Counted from the stretch's first letter, positions 1-8,945 are shown. The stretch is 42,566 nt of DNA from an uncultured Collinsella sp. (GCA_902465105.1 CABQLM010000007.1:1-42566), one strand, 5' to 3'. Made by a program: numbers and translations. Notes: generated from the letters alone by a model not told the origin.

Positions 1-65
1 GCTGGCAAACGCTCACGCGTTTACTCAGCTCCGCGCCCTTTCGGGTTCGAACCCGTGCGCCGACA

Positions 66-105
66 ACAAAAAAGCGGCCGGCATCCGCCAGTCGCTTTTC
101 TTTTC
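66..105 (-). terminator. Rho-independent terminator downstream of tRNA-Lys
   Basis: On the minus strand an AAAAGCG...CGCTTTT stem with a GC-rich inner part is followed by a T-rich run (CTTTTTTGTTG). It lies a few bases beyond the CCA end of tRNA-Lys. The plus strand also carries a T-rich run, so it may act in both directions. Confidence 0.7.
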
Positions 106-107
106 TA

Positions 108-183
108 TGGTGGGCCGTCAGGGGTTCGAACCCTGGACCTTGGGATTAAAAGTCCCCTGCTCTGCCAGCTGAGCTAACGGCCC
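108..183 (-). tRNA. tRNA-Lys (anticodon TTT)
   Basis: The minus strand folds as a full cloverleaf. The acceptor GGGCCGT pairs with ACGGCCC, the D arm carries AGCTCAGCTGGCAGAGC, the anticodon loop is CTTTTAA with TTT in the centre, and the T arm reads GGGTTCGAACCC. The 3' CCA is encoded (108-110). It lies about 30 bp downstream of the aminopeptidase stop codon on the same strand. Confidence 0.95.
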
Positions 184-211
184 GCGGGTGGCATTGTACC
201 ACGGTCTGAGA

Positions 212-1492
212 CTATTCCCAACTCCATTGGCCGTTCTGGAAAATCACAACTTCACGTCCATCGGGCGTAATGCCCGCAATGTCAATGTCGTCCGTACCGA
301 TCATAAAGTCGACATGCGTGCTCGAAACGTTAACGCCATGCTCCAGGAGCTCCTCTTTGGACATATCGTACCCGCCTTCGATACACTCGGGGAAACCAAC
401 ACCCAACGCAAGGTGACAGCTGGCGTTCTCGTCATAGAGTGTGTCATAGAACAGAACACCGCTTTCGCGAATCGGCGTATTCTTGGAGATAAGCGCGACC
501 TCACCCAGATGAGCAGCACCTTCATCGGTGTCAACAATGCTCGCAAGTGTTGCCTTGCCCACGCGAGCGTCGTAGTCCACCACGCGGCCGCCCTCGAACT
601 TAATCCAAAAATCGTCGACCTTATTGCCGTGGTGGATGAGCGGCATAGCCGAGTACACGATGCCGTCGGCACGCATACGATCAGGCGAGGTAAAGACCTC
701 CTCGGTGGGAATGTTCGGGAAGAAGGGGTGCCCGTCGGGCGTCTTGCCCTTGCCGCCGGCCCACTCATGGCCCTTCGTCATACCAATCGTCAGATCAGTT
801 CCGTTCGAAGCGGTGTAGTGCAGGCAGTCAAATTGATTATCGTTTAGGAAACGAAGGTTCTTTTCGAATGCGGCATCATGGAGCTCCCAGTCACTCTCCG
901 GGTCCTGACCATCAGCGCGAGCGGTGTGCAGAATCGCATTCCACAGCTTATAGACTGCAACCTCATCGGCGTCTCCCGGGAATACCTCGCGCGCCCAAGC
1001 AGCGACCGGAGCGCCGGCGATGCACCACGGGTTAATGTTGTAGTCCAGTCCACGGCGGAAGACCTTGCATTGCGTGTTCCTCGCCTTAGAAGCTGCTGCA
1101 GGCTTAGCGGGGTCAATACCCTTCAGAGCAGCGGGGTCAGCACCCTCAATAAAGATAAAGCAGGCACCGTCCTGGGCCAACGAGTCCAGCTGCATGCGTT
1201 TCCACTCGGGAGTCTGCTCAAAATAGCTTTTCTCGACACACTCGTACGTAAGCCTCGTCACGGCATCGTCAGCCCAGATGACCGTTACGTGACCGGCACC
1301 GGCGTCATAAGCCTCCGCAACCACCACGCGCGCAAATGACGCGCACTCGACGGGAGACTGAACGACGACCTCCTGGCCGGGCTTAACGTTTACGCCCTTG
1401 CGGACAACGAGACGCGCATAATTTTTAATCTTGGGCTCCAGGGACTTCATACCCTCCAGAGCCTCTTCGACCGTCAGGGCAGCTCGAATCAT
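212..1492 (-). CDS. M29-family metallo-aminopeptidase (PepS/AmpS-like)
   Basis: A cytosolic M29 aminopeptidase removes N-terminal residues from peptides using a two-metal centre. The 426-residue product has the family length. Candidate metal ligands are visible in family order: Glu in NIPTEEVFTSPD, the His pair in LIHHGNK, HLGEVALI, the Glu/Asp and His in DTLYDENASCHLALG, and His/Asp in STHVDFMIGTDD. An in-frame ATG lies 12 bp further upstream at 1504, but GGAG sits six bases before the ATG at 1492, so I chose that start. The gene appears to be transcribed alone: a terminator separates it from the upstream membrane-protein gene. The M29 assignment is firm; substrate preference cannot be read from the sequence. 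Confidence 0.93.
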   Translation of the reverse strand: MIRAALTVEEALEGMKSLEPKIKNYARLVVRKGVNVKPGQEVVVQSPVECASFARVVVAEAYDAGAGHVTVIWADDAVTRLTYECVEKSYFEQTPEWKRMQLDSLAQDGACFIFIEGADPAALKGIDPAKPAAASKARNTQCKVFRRGLDYNINPWCIAGAPVAAWAREVFPGDADEVAVYKLWNAILHTARADGQDPESDWELHDAAFEKNLRFLNDNQFDCLHYTASNGTDLTIGMTKGHEWAGGKGKTPDGHPFFPNIPTEEVFTSPDRMRADGIVYSAMPLIHHGNKVDDFWIKFEGGRVVDYDARVGKATLASIVDTDEGAAHLGEVALISKNTPIRESGVLFYDTLYDENASCHLALGVGFPECIEGGYDMSKEELLEHGVNVSSTHVDFMIGTDDIDIAGITPDGREVVIFQNGQWSWE

Positions 1493-1520
1493 GTGCCACT
1501 CCATCTATTTATAGGACCGT

Positions 1521-1552
1521 AAAAAAGCGCGCCGCACATAACGACGCGCCTT
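1521..1552 (-). terminator. Rho-independent terminator after the purC / membrane-protein pair
   Basis: Minus-strand stem GCGCGTCG / TGCGGCGCGC around a TTATGTG loop (one G-T wobble), followed directly by CTTTTTTA. It separates the purC transcript from the M29 aminopeptidase gene. Confidence 0.75.
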
Positions 1553-1585
1553 ATATCTTAGCGATATCTGTAGGTTGTAACGCTA

Positions 1586-2158
1586 CTACTTCTTGGAGGC
1601 CTTCTTGTCCTCTTCGGCAGCCGAGCGCTCGATAACAGCGTTGAGCTTGTTGTCGGACATGCCCTCGGCCTGTGTACGATACATATTGCGCAGGGGGCGA
1701 ATACGCACGAAATCATAAATGAAGTCGCCCAGAATGATGGCGTAGGACAAAACGATGCCGACCATCTGGACAGGGCTAGACACCGTGCCACCGGGGGCAA
1801 AATACAGCGAAGCCCAAATCGCCACAACAAGCACCATGCCTACGATAAGCACGGCCCACCAGATGCGACGGCGCTTGGCGTAGTCCTCATCCTGCTTGAG
1901 GAGGATATTCGACACCGTATAGATGCGGTCCTCCTTGGCGCGCTGCTTAGCCTTGCGGGCGCGCTTCTCCTCTTTAGAGAGGCCCTCGAGGCTCTCGCCT
2001 TTCTCGAGTTCCTTGCGACGTGCCTTGGATGATGCCGGCACGACGCGAACAGAACTCGCCGCCTGACGAGCGGGCTTTGCGGATGCGGCGGACTTGCGCG
2101 CAACCCCGGTAACCTCATGGGATTGCGTGCGCTTGTTCGTGGCGCTGCGGGTACTCAC
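1586..2158 (-). CDS. Hypothetical two-TM membrane protein with basic N-terminus
   Basis: This 190-residue protein is not recognised. Residues 1-98 are very rich in Lys, Arg, Ala and Ser, and a charged likely helical stretch covers about 45-78. Two hydrophobic segments follow at about 99-120 and 129-150, then a short charged tail ending DKKASKK. The GTG start directly follows the purC stop (TAAGTG), indicating translational coupling and one transcript. The N-terminal half looks disordered and could contact nucleic acid or ribosomes through its charge, but that is only a guess. Nothing in it indicates an enzymatic function. Confidence 0.75.
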   Translation of the reverse strand: MSTRSATNKRTQSHEVTGVARKSAASAKPARQAASSVRVVPASSKARRKELEKGESLEGLSKEEKRARKAKQRAKEDRIYTVSNILLKQDEDYAKRRRIWWAVLIVGMVLVVAIWASLYFAPGGTVSSPVQMVGIVLSYAIILGDFIYDFVRIRPLRNMYRTQAEGMSDNKLNAVIERSAAEEDKKASKK

Positions 2159-3046
2159 TTACGCGTTCTCCTTCATGCTTGTGAACTGGGAGCCCGTGAT
2201 GATCTGGAAGGCCTCGCGATAGCGCTCGGACGTGCCATCGATGACCTCGGCGGGCAGATGCGGGGTCTCCCCCGTCATATCCCAGTTGGCCTTGAGCCAA
2301 TTGCGGACGAATTGCTTGTCGTAGCTAGGCTGGATCTTGCCCTCCTCGTAGCTGGCGGCAGGCCAGAAACGACTGGAGTCGGGCGTGAGGCACTCGTCGA
2401 TCAGCGTGACCTTGCCATCGATGACACCAAACTCAAACTTGGTGTCGGCAATGATGATGCCACGGGTCGCTGCATACTCGGCGGCAGCCTTGTAGATCTT
2501 AAGAGACAGATCGCGAATCTGCGTGGCGATGTCCTCGCCCACGATCTCGCAGCAACGCTCGAACGAGATGTTCTCGTCGTGGTCGCCGATCTCGGCCTTC
2601 GTGGACGGAGTGAACAGCGGCTCGGGGAGCTTGGAAGCCTCGGTTAGGCCCTCAGGCAGCTGAATGCCGCAAACGGTACCGTTCTCATCGTAGGTCTTCT
2701 TGCCCGAACCGGTCAGATAACCGCGGACGATGCACTCGATGGGAATCGTCTGGGCCTTCTTAACCAGCATGGCGCGGCCGGCGAGGTAGTCACGATACTC
2801 GGCAAACTCCTCGGGGAAATCCGCCGGGTCGATGGAGACAAGGTGGTTGGGAACAATGTCGGCAAACTTGTCGAACCAGAACGCCGAGATGCGGTTGAGG
2901 ACCTCTCCCTTAAACGGAATCTCATCGGGAAGAATAAAGTCGAACGCAGAAATGCGGTCGGTTGCCACCATCAACAGGTTTTCTCCGGCATCGTAGATGT
3001 CACGAACCTTGCCACGAGAATCCGGACGACGCTCCATCGTTGTCAC
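2159..3046 (-). CDS. purC: Phosphoribosylaminoimidazole-succinocarboxamide synthase (SAICAR synthetase)
   Basis: PurC condenses CAIR with aspartate using ATP in de novo purine synthesis. Family segments are clear: RDIYDAGENLLMVATDRISA and the phosphate loop region near the N-terminus, then IPIECIVRGYLTGSGKK, ILIDE-type motif LIDECLTPDSSRFW, and PSYDKQFVRNWL near the C-terminus. The length (295 residues) matches the longer, eukaryote/actinobacterial-type PurC. The upstream-most GTG at 3055 overlaps the AAGGAG ribosome site, so the GTG at 3046, eight bases after AAGGAG, is the more likely start (ATG at 3037 is an alternative). It is coupled to the downstream membrane-protein gene; purB lies separately at 7.2-8.6 kb. 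Confidence 0.96.
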   Translation of the reverse strand: MTTMERRPDSRGKVRDIYDAGENLLMVATDRISAFDFILPDEIPFKGEVLNRISAFWFDKFADIVPNHLVSIDPADFPEEFAEYRDYLAGRAMLVKKAQTIPIECIVRGYLTGSGKKTYDENGTVCGIQLPEGLTEASKLPEPLFTPSTKAEIGDHDENISFERCCEIVGEDIATQIRDLSLKIYKAAAEYAATRGIIIADTKFEFGVIDGKVTLIDECLTPDSSRFWPAASYEEGKIQPSYDKQFVRNWLKANWDMTGETPHLPAEVIDGTSERYREAFQIITGSQFTSMKENA

Positions 3047-3075
3047 GTGAGTCACTCCTTACCTAAATACGACAG

Positions 3076-3097
3076 AAATGCGGGTTCTTTCCCGCAC
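3076..3097 (-). terminator. Probable terminator of the two-component operon
   Basis: Minus-strand stem TGCGGG / CCCGCA with a six-base AAAGAA loop followed by TTTCTGT. It sits between the histidine kinase stop and the purC start. The T-tract is short, so efficiency is uncertain. Confidence 0.5.
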
Positions 3098-3155
3098 GTT
3101 TTCGCAAACTCGGAGCGGCAGGGACAAGACCTCTCCTTCACCGAATAGCGAAAAG

Positions 3156-4721
3156 CTAGTGCTCCATTGTAGTAGATGCCACGTCCGCCGTGTGCTCACG
3201 GGGCAGATGAATCGTAAAAGTCGTACCCTTTCCAAGCTCCGACTCCACAGATATGTATCCATGGTGTCGCTCGACGATTTGCTTGGTCACGGCAAGACCG
3301 ACGCCCAGACCACCCGCTTCACGAGCTCGGCTGGCATCGGCACGCCAAAAACGCCCAAAGATGCGCGACAGATCGTCCTTAGCAATACCGATGCCGGTAT
3401 CAGATACCGCAATATTCACGTGCTTGCGGTCACCATAGACCGATACAACTACCCAACCGCCCTCGGGGGTATATCGCATGGCGTTGCTCATGAGGTTGAT
3501 GACGCATTGCGTGATCATATCGGGATCCGCCTCTACGACGACATCGTGACCCTGGGTCTCATCCGCAAAGCGTAAGCGTAGATCGCGGTCGACAAACAGT
3601 CTCTCCTGCGCGTTGACAATAGAGCGTACAAAGGGGACTACGTCAACCGGTTCCAAGCTAAGGGGCGCAGTACTGTTTTCCATACGCGAAAGATCGAGCA
3701 TCTGCTGCACCAGGCGAGCCAGGCGTCGCGTTTCTGAGGCAACCGTCTCCAGATGCTCATCGTCGGTGGGATACACCCCATCCTGCATGGCCTCGACTGT
3801 CGCGAGCATGGCCATAAGCGGCGTACGAAGTTCGTGAGCCACGTCAGAGGTCAAACGTTTCTCGTGCTTCATATCTTTTTCGAGTGAGGTGGCCATCTCA
3901 TCGAAGGTCTCGCCCAGCTGATCGATTTCATCGTCGCCACGCAAGCCCGTGCGGGCAGACAGGTCACCGTCGCGAATCTGCTTGGCCGTGCTGGTAATAC
4001 GGTGAATTGGCTTGGTGAGCATGCGCGACACGAGCGATCCAATAACAACCGAAATGCAGACCGCAACAATCGCGGCAAGGGCCATGGCGTTAAAGGTCTT
4101 CTCCCTAAACGCAGAATCCGCCTTGGTGAGCAAGGCATCGGAGCCGATGGCCCACAGCTTGACCTGGCCAACGTGTTCTCCGGCAGAAGTCACAATTTCG
4201 ACATTGGCAACGCTATCAGACTCGGTGGGGGCTGACGAGACCGGGCTGTGGGATGCTTTTTTACCGCTGGGGCCATCGGATGCCGGGCCGTTTTCGCGCA
4301 CGTCGGCAGTAGCACTCGCCGAAGGCCATGAATCATCGTATACGATGACGCCTTTCCTATTGACGACTTGCATGCCGAGGTCATCGGACACCAGACTAGA
4401 CGTCGCGATAGCACGCAGCTCTCCTGCGGTCCAGCTCCTATTCTCCTCATACGACGTCGCCAACTTTTCGGCAGCAGAATTTGCAATCTCGACGATATTG
4501 GAGCGCGTGTAATCCGAAAACACTGTGCCCCATACAACCGAAACCACGCCCACCAACACCAATACCGTCATAAGGGACGTGAGGGCAAAAGCCAACGCCA
4601 TACGCGAGGGGTAGCTCATTGTTGGGCGCGAATCGGAACGAGGCGTGTTCCAACTTGCCTTGGAACCCGCCTCGTTCTCCTGCCTGTGCTTTTGTCCGAT
4701 TTCAAAGCGCGCAGGTGTCAT
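3156..4721 (-). CDS. Membrane sensor histidine kinase (HAMP, HisKA, HATPase_c)
   Basis: This is the sensor of a two-component system. The 521-residue protein has a TM helix at about 41-69, an extracytoplasmic region, a second TM near 213-233 and a HAMP linker around RMLTKPIHRITSTAKQI. The HisKA domain contains the phospho-acceptor His in SDVAHELRTPLMAM. The ATPase domain shows an N box (QCVINLMSNAMRYTPEGGW), a G1 box (DTGIGIA) and a G2 box (GGLGVGLAVTKQI). The extracytoplasmic part has a Ser/Pro/Asp-rich low-complexity loop. It starts 11 bp after the response-regulator stop, so the pair is co-transcribed. The signal sensed cannot be inferred. Confidence 0.95.
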   Translation of the reverse strand: MTPARFEIGQKHRQENEAGSKASWNTPRSDSRPTMSYPSRMALAFALTSLMTVLVLVGVVSVVWGTVFSDYTRSNIVEIANSAAEKLATSYEENRSWTAGELRAIATSSLVSDDLGMQVVNRKGVIVYDDSWPSASATADVRENGPASDGPSGKKASHSPVSSAPTESDSVANVEIVTSAGEHVGQVKLWAIGSDALLTKADSAFREKTFNAMALAAIVAVCISVVIGSLVSRMLTKPIHRITSTAKQIRDGDLSARTGLRGDDEIDQLGETFDEMATSLEKDMKHEKRLTSDVAHELRTPLMAMLATVEAMQDGVYPTDDEHLETVASETRRLARLVQQMLDLSRMENSTAPLSLEPVDVVPFVRSIVNAQERLFVDRDLRLRFADETQGHDVVVEADPDMITQCVINLMSNAMRYTPEGGWVVVSVYGDRKHVNIAVSDTGIGIAKDDLSRIFGRFWRADASRAREAGGLGVGLAVTKQIVERHHGYISVESELGKGTTFTIHLPREHTADVASTTMEH

Positions 4722-4732
4722 ATGTGATTTCC

Positions 4733-5455
4733 CTATTTCTCGTCCGACTTATCGGTCTTGGCTGGAGCCTCGAAGCGATAGCCGACACCGTGAACGGTGT
4801 AGAGCCACTTAGGCTTCTTGGGGTCATCACCCAGCTTGGCGCGAAGGTTCTTGACGTGGCTATCAATGGTGCGCTCGTAGCCCTCGAAATCGTAACCGAG
4901 CACCTTCTCGACCAGCTCCATGCGGTTATAGACACGACCAGGATGACGGGCGAGAGTGGTGAGCAGCTTGAACTCGGAAGCAGTCAGATCGACTTCCTTG
5001 TCCTCGACCAAGATCTTGTGACCAGAGATGTCGATGACCAGATCGCCAAAGTCAAGCACCTCGACGGCGGGCTCATCGGCCTGGTGAGCACGACGGAACA
5101 GGGCACGTACGCGGGCGACGAGCTCACGCGGCGAGAACGGCTTAATCAGGTAGTCGTCGGCACCGAGCTCAAGTCCGATAATACGATCCTCGATCTCGCC
5201 CTTAGCAGTAAGCATGATGATGGGCACGTCAGAGGTGTCGCGAATGGTGCGGCAAACGCGCTCGCCGGGAATCTTGGGGAGCATAAGGTCGAGCACGACC
5301 AAGTCAAACTGATGCTTCTCAAACTCCTCGATAGCAGACTGTCCGTCGCCGACACCCACAACCCAATAGCCTTCGCGCTCGAGATAGGCAGCGACGGCGT
5401 CACGGATTGCCTTCTCATCCTCGACCAACAGAATCTTTTTTGCATCTGAAGCCAT
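4733..5455 (-). CDS. OmpR/PhoB-family response regulator
   Basis: The 240-residue protein has a receiver domain followed by a winged-helix DNA-binding domain. The receiver shows the acidic pair in ILLVEDEKAIRD, the phospho-acceptor Asp in DLVVLDLMLPKIPGE, the Thr/Ala of IIMLTAKGE and the conserved Lys in DYLIKPFSPRELVARVRA. The C-terminal domain carries DLTASEFKLLTTLARHPG and the recognition segment GYERTIDSHVKNLRAKLGDD. A seven-codon longer frame starts at 5476, but its GGGGGG tract lies just before the ATG at 5455 and serves as the ribosome site, which decides the start. It is the first gene of the pair with the kinase. Confidence 0.95.
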   Translation of the reverse strand: MASDAKKILLVEDEKAIRDAVAAYLEREGYWVVGVGDGQSAIEEFEKHQFDLVVLDLMLPKIPGERVCRTIRDTSDVPIIMLTAKGEIEDRIIGLELGADDYLIKPFSPRELVARVRALFRRAHQADEPAVEVLDFGDLVIDISGHKILVEDKEVDLTASEFKLLTTLARHPGRVYNRMELVEKVLGYDFEGYERTIDSHVKNLRAKLGDDPKKPKWLYTVHGVGYRFEAPAKTDKSDEK

Positions 5456-5510
5456 AACACGGCCCCCCTGTCTCAATTAGCTAAGAACAAGCTCATTTTA
5501 ACGCACCTGA

Positions 5511-5549
5511 GCCCACCGGGCATCGCATGGGTGCGATAGCTCGGCGGGC
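5511..5549 (-). promoter_or_regulatory. Nested hairpin in the leader of the two-component operon
   Basis: An inner perfect stem ATCGCA / TGCGAT (loop TGGG) is enclosed by an outer imperfect stem GCCCaCCG / CGGcGGGC. It lies about 55 bp upstream of the response-regulator start and 60 bp downstream of the lipoprotein gene stop. No T-run follows on the minus strand, so it is either a weak or factor-dependent terminator of the lipoprotein gene or a 5' leader structure. Confidence 0.35.
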
Positions 5550-5608
5550 GGTACTTAAGGTTACAACGGGCTTATTCCCCTGTTGGCGCCTTTTTATCCC
5601 CTCGAAGC

Positions 5609-6820
5609 CTAAAGAGAGAACAGCCTGGCAGTGACGGCCTCGGGTATTCCCTGGCTGTTGCGGACCGTGGCATAGGTCAGAAACGCATCAGATTTACCAG
5701 CCGTAGCAGGATAATCGCCATATTCCAAGGCACGGTCGGGCGACAGCAGCGAGCCATAGGTTTTTGCCGAAGTGTCAATCAAAAAATGAGACGCTTGGAC
5801 CTTGACCAGATATTTGTTCTTCCTGCCCGCGGCGCATGCAAGCGGTTCGCGCGACAGAAATAGATACGGGCCGCCCTCGTTACCAATGTAGGTACCCATA
5901 TTGCCCAGGCCGCCCACGCCGGCATAGGTCGCCTCAATGGAGAACACAAACGTATCGCCCATATATACGGCCTCGAAAGGTGACACCGACGAAGGAAGGA
6001 CCAGCTGCGCCCTCTTGGTATTGCGACCATCGGTCAGATCGATTGCCGTCATGCCGTAGTAGACGCCCTCGTCATTGTGCACGCGAGGCGAGATGGTCAG
6101 GATGCCATCGCTCACGCGCGGTGCAGACGCAAAGCGGCCTGTCGACTTCCAGATTGCCTCCGCTTTAGATTCATCGAGCGAACGGCGGTAGCAATATGAG
6201 TCGCTGCCGGTCTTATTGCCACCGGTCGAAGGCATCTTGTACCAGATGACCGACGAGTCAAAGGCAGTAAACAGCGGAGGGTCGTAATCCTCACCGCCGC
6301 GATCAAGCTCAACGACATCACCAGTAAGCGCCGCGCCCGACAGGGTTTGCGCATAGAGCTTCCATGATGAATTCGCGTAGTTCATCTCAACCCATGCAAA
6401 CACGCTATCGGTGGCGCGAACATCGTAAAACGCATAACCGGAACCCTCGATAGGATCGTCAATCAACGTGGTGAGTGAGCCGTCCCCCAAGTTGAGCACG
6501 CCGAGCGTGTTGGCATGCAACGCAGAGGCGGGCGCCATCATCGCCGCAGCGTAGCCGCCATCGCAGTAGTACAGGAGCGTCCCCAACGGCAACGTCCACG
6601 ACGACATCGGCTTAAGATCAATGTCGACGGCCTCATACTCTTCGGTAATCGAGACGATCTTTGAATCATCCTTGATAACCTGCGGTTCACCGGCAGCATC
6701 ATCGCTGGTGCCCGTTTTTTTCGAGCAACCCGCAAGCAGCGTGGCGGCACTCGCGGCAGCACCACCCAACACAAATCCTCGGCGCGTTATCCCATTCTTA
6801 ACGCGATCAGAAATACTCAT
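5609..6820 (-). CDS. Tat-type lipoprotein of unknown function
   Basis: The 403-residue product starts with a twin-arginine signal (TRRGFVLGG, Arg13-Arg14) followed by a hydrophobic stretch and a lipobox LLAGC with Cys32. It is therefore probably exported folded and lipid-anchored on the outer face of the membrane. The mature part is Gly/Asp/Tyr-rich with recurring strand-turn patterns (for example VLNLGDGSLTTLIDD and DGILTISPRV), suggestive of a beta-propeller, though repeats are not clean enough to claim one. The ATG at 6820 overlaps the TSCPD-gene stop by one base (TAATG), so a longer frame reaching 6895 is rejected and the two genes are coupled. Confidence 0.85.
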   Translation of the reverse strand: MSISDRVKNGITRRGFVLGGAAASAATLLAGCSKKTGTSDDAAGEPQVIKDDSKIVSITEEYEAVDIDLKPMSSWTLPLGTLLYYCDGGYAAAMMAPASALHANTLGVLNLGDGSLTTLIDDPIEGSGYAFYDVRATDSVFAWVEMNYANSSWKLYAQTLSGAALTGDVVELDRGGEDYDPPLFTAFDSSVIWYKMPSTGGNKTGSDSYCYRRSLDESKAEAIWKSTGRFASAPRVSDGILTISPRVHNDEGVYYGMTAIDLTDGRNTKRAQLVLPSSVSPFEAVYMGDTFVFSIEATYAGVGGLGNMGTYIGNEGGPYLFLSREPLACAAGRKNKYLVKVQASHFLIDTSAKTYGSLLSPDRALEYGDYPATAGKSDAFLTYATVRNSQGIPEAVTARLFSL

Positions 6821-7083
6821 TAGGCAATCTCGGCACGCGCGGCCTCGATGGCACGCGTAAGCTGGTCGGCACAGGAGGTCTTTTTCATACCGCACGTATT
6901 GCCGGCCAACACCTCAATCACGCGATCGGAAGGAGCACCCTCGACCAACTTGGAGATGGCCTTGAGGTTGCCGTCACAGCCGCCGGTAAACTCAACGCCC
7001 AGCACCTTGCTGCCGTCATCAGAAAGATTGAGGTGAATATTGCGAGCACACACGCCCTGAGGCTTGTAATCAAACGAAATCAT
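6820..7083 (-). CDS. TSCPD domain protein (TIGR03905-like)
   Basis: A small 87-residue protein with conserved Cys/Gly pattern: VCARNIHLNLSDD, FTGGCDGNLKAISKLVEG, LAGNTCGMKKTSCADQL. This matches the stand-alone TSCPD family, named for a domain also found at the C-terminus of some ribonucleotide reductases; Cys12, Cys35, Cys64 and Cys71 could bind a metal. Its biochemical role is unknown. AGAGGAG lies six bases before the ATG. It is the first gene of a two-gene unit with the Tat lipoprotein. Confidence 0.85.
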   Translation of the reverse strand: MISFDYKPQGVCARNIHLNLSDDGSKVLGVEFTGGCDGNLKAISKLVEGAPSDRVIEVLAGNTCGMKKTSCADQLTRAIEAARAEIA

Positions 7084-7211
7084 GCGATCTCCTCTCAGAA
7101 TGTCATTCGAGACGACTATTATCCCCGTCTTTCCCTAAATGCAACGAGGCGCTTTACCGGCAACACACATTACCAGCAAAGCGCCCTAAAAAGCTAACGT
7201 TATGCCCGAAC

Positions 7212-8558
7212 CTACTCGAAGCTCAGCTGCTCCAGACGATCGAAGACCGTATCGATGCGGGTGAGGAAGTCCCACGGATCAAAGATCTCGTCAAGCTTTT
7301 CCTGGCTGACGGTGCAACGCGGATCGCCCTCGAGACGCTCTTTGAAAGTGGGGCCGGAAACGCAGTCCTGAACCTCATGCCAGGTTGCCATGGCGTTTTC
7401 CTGCACGATTGCGTAGGCGTCCTCACGGGTAATGCCCGTATCGATGAGGGCCAGCAGAACCTTGGAGGAGAAGATGAGGCCGCGGGTCTTGTTGAGGTTG
7501 GCCATCATACGCGCCGGATACAGTTGGAGGCCATCGATAACGCGGATAAGGCACTGGAACATGTGGTCAAGCGCGATAAAGCTATCAGCCTGGGCGACGC
7601 GCTCGGCAGAAGAGTGCGAAATGTCGCGCTCATGCCACAGGGCGACGTTGTCGAAGGCGACCTGGGCATTGGACTTCACGACGCGCGACAAGCCGCAGAC
7701 CTTCTCCATGGTGATGGGGTTGCGCTTGTGCGGCATGGCGGAACTGCCCTTTTGACCCTTGCGGAACGGCTCCTCGGCTTCAAGCGTATCGGTCTTCTGC
7801 AGATTGCGGACCTCGGTTGCGATACGCTCGCAGGTAGCTGCCGTGGTAGCGAGAACACCGGCAAGATAGGCGTGGTGGTCACGGCTGATGACCTGCGTGG
7901 ACAGCGGGTCATGAACCAGGCCCAGGTGCTCACAGACATACTCCTCGACAAACGGCTCGATAGAGCTGTACGTACCGACAGCGCCCGAGATGGCGCCGAA
8001 AGCGACGTTCTTGCGGGCATCCTCAAGGCGATCAAGATCGCGCTTGAGCTCCCAAGCCCAAGAACCAAACTTCATACCGAAGGTCATCGGCTCGGCATGG
8101 ATACCGTGAGTACGGCCGGCGCAGAGCGTATTGCGTTCTTCGAATGCGCGACGCTTGCAGATCTCACCGAGCTTCTTGACATCCTCGATGATGAGGTCAC
8201 AGGCCTGGGTGAGCTGATAGCACAGGGCCGTGTCACCCAAGTCAGAGCTGGTCATACCGTAGTGAACCCAACGGCTGGGCTTAGGCTCGCCCTCGGGAAC
8301 ATCGGCGTCGATGTACTCTTTCATGTTGGTCAGGAAGGCGATGACGTCGTGACGCGTGACTTCCTCGATTTCGTCAACCTTTGCCTTCTCAAAGTTGGCG
8401 TGGTCGCGGATCCACTGAGCTTCATCTTTAGAAATGCCGATCTTGCCGAGCTCCGCCTGGGCCTCGCAGGCCAGAACCTCGATCTCTTGCCAAATGGCGT
8501 ACTTGTTCTCGAGGGAGAAGATGTGTCCCATCTCCGGGCGGGTATAGCGATCGATCAT
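7212..8558 (-). CDS. purB: Adenylosuccinate lyase
   Basis: PurB catalyses fumarate release from SAICAR and from adenylosuccinate in purine synthesis. The 448-residue protein has the fumarase/aspartase superfamily signature GSSAMPHKRNPI, the upstream TMTSSDLGDTALCYQL-type motif with HYGMTSSD, and the GRTHGIHAEPMTFG catalytic-His motif. The frame is open to 8624, but AAAAAGGAG lies six bases before the ATG at 8558 giving MIDRYTRPEMGHIFS, the canonical N-terminus, so I use it. It is monocistronic here; a TACAAT -10-like box lies about 50 bp upstream of the start. Confidence 0.97.
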   Translation of the reverse strand: MIDRYTRPEMGHIFSLENKYAIWQEIEVLACEAQAELGKIGISKDEAQWIRDHANFEKAKVDEIEEVTRHDVIAFLTNMKEYIDADVPEGEPKPSRWVHYGMTSSDLGDTALCYQLTQACDLIIEDVKKLGEICKRRAFEERNTLCAGRTHGIHAEPMTFGMKFGSWAWELKRDLDRLEDARKNVAFGAISGAVGTYSSIEPFVEEYVCEHLGLVHDPLSTQVISRDHHAYLAGVLATTAATCERIATEVRNLQKTDTLEAEEPFRKGQKGSSAMPHKRNPITMEKVCGLSRVVKSNAQVAFDNVALWHERDISHSSAERVAQADSFIALDHMFQCLIRVIDGLQLYPARMMANLNKTRGLIFSSKVLLALIDTGITREDAYAIVQENAMATWHEVQDCVSGPTFKERLEGDPRCTVSQEKLDEIFDPWDFLTRIDTVFDRLEQLSFE

Positions 8559-8721
8559 AGCGGCTCCTTTTTGGTTATTGGCACGTTGGTCGTAACTTAA
8601 CCATTGTACCGTGCGCAGGTGCAAGTATGGGCAGCGGGCATTAACCTAACATTTTGCAGATGGAGCGGGCAACGAAAATGGGTTGCAGCGTCACCGCAGC
8701 AAGCGGCAATAGCTCCGTGAA

Positions 8722-8945
8722 CTAATGTAATTTCAGTCGCTATCTGCGAAGCTACATGCAAAATTACATTAGAAGGAGACGTACTGTTTGCCGTTTCCCC
8801 TGGCAGCTGACCTGCAATGTCAATGGAAAGCGCAAACATTATATGTATTGAAATATATGAGTCCACAGCTGGCCTACAGTCTTATGTGCGACTGACTAAT
8901 GTAACGAGAGATATAATTACATTAGTTGCGGATTAAATTACATTA
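8722..8945. promoter_or_regulatory. Array of five TAATGTAA/TTACATTA half-sites upstream of the AlbA_2 gene
   Basis: Copies are at 8722-8733 (CTAATGTAATTT, forward), 8760-8772 (AAAATTACATTAG, reverse), 8896-8905 (CTAATGTAAC, forward), 8915-8925 (AATTACATTAG, reverse) and 8935-8945 (AAATTACATTA, reverse). The first four form two convergent inverted pairs; the last ends four bases before the likely GGAG ribosome site of the gene at 8957. The 8559-8956 stretch otherwise holds only the purB promoter region; I see no gene in it. The arrangement is typical of operators for an autoregulated gene, which is an inference. Confidence 0.7.

Noticed and set aside
1..65. tRNA T-arm-like palindrome CGGGTTCGAACCCG with a preceding AAACGC/GCGTTT hairpin at the left edge
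   Set aside because: No seven-base T loop with matching five-base stem can be formed, no acceptor stem is visible and the window is cut here; insufficient to call an RNA gene.
7377..8600. Long plus-strand open frame of 407 codons
   Set aside because: It is exactly antisense to purB, lacks a recognisable domain and is a product of GC-rich codon structure.
8597..8866. 89-codon minus-strand frame between purB and the AlbA_2 gene
   Set aside because: No ribosome site, no family pattern, and it runs through the operator repeats.
8722..8945. The repeated TTACATTA units as a CRISPR array
   Set aside because: Units are 8-13 bp, irregularly spaced and in both orientations, with no spacers of constant length; operators fit better.
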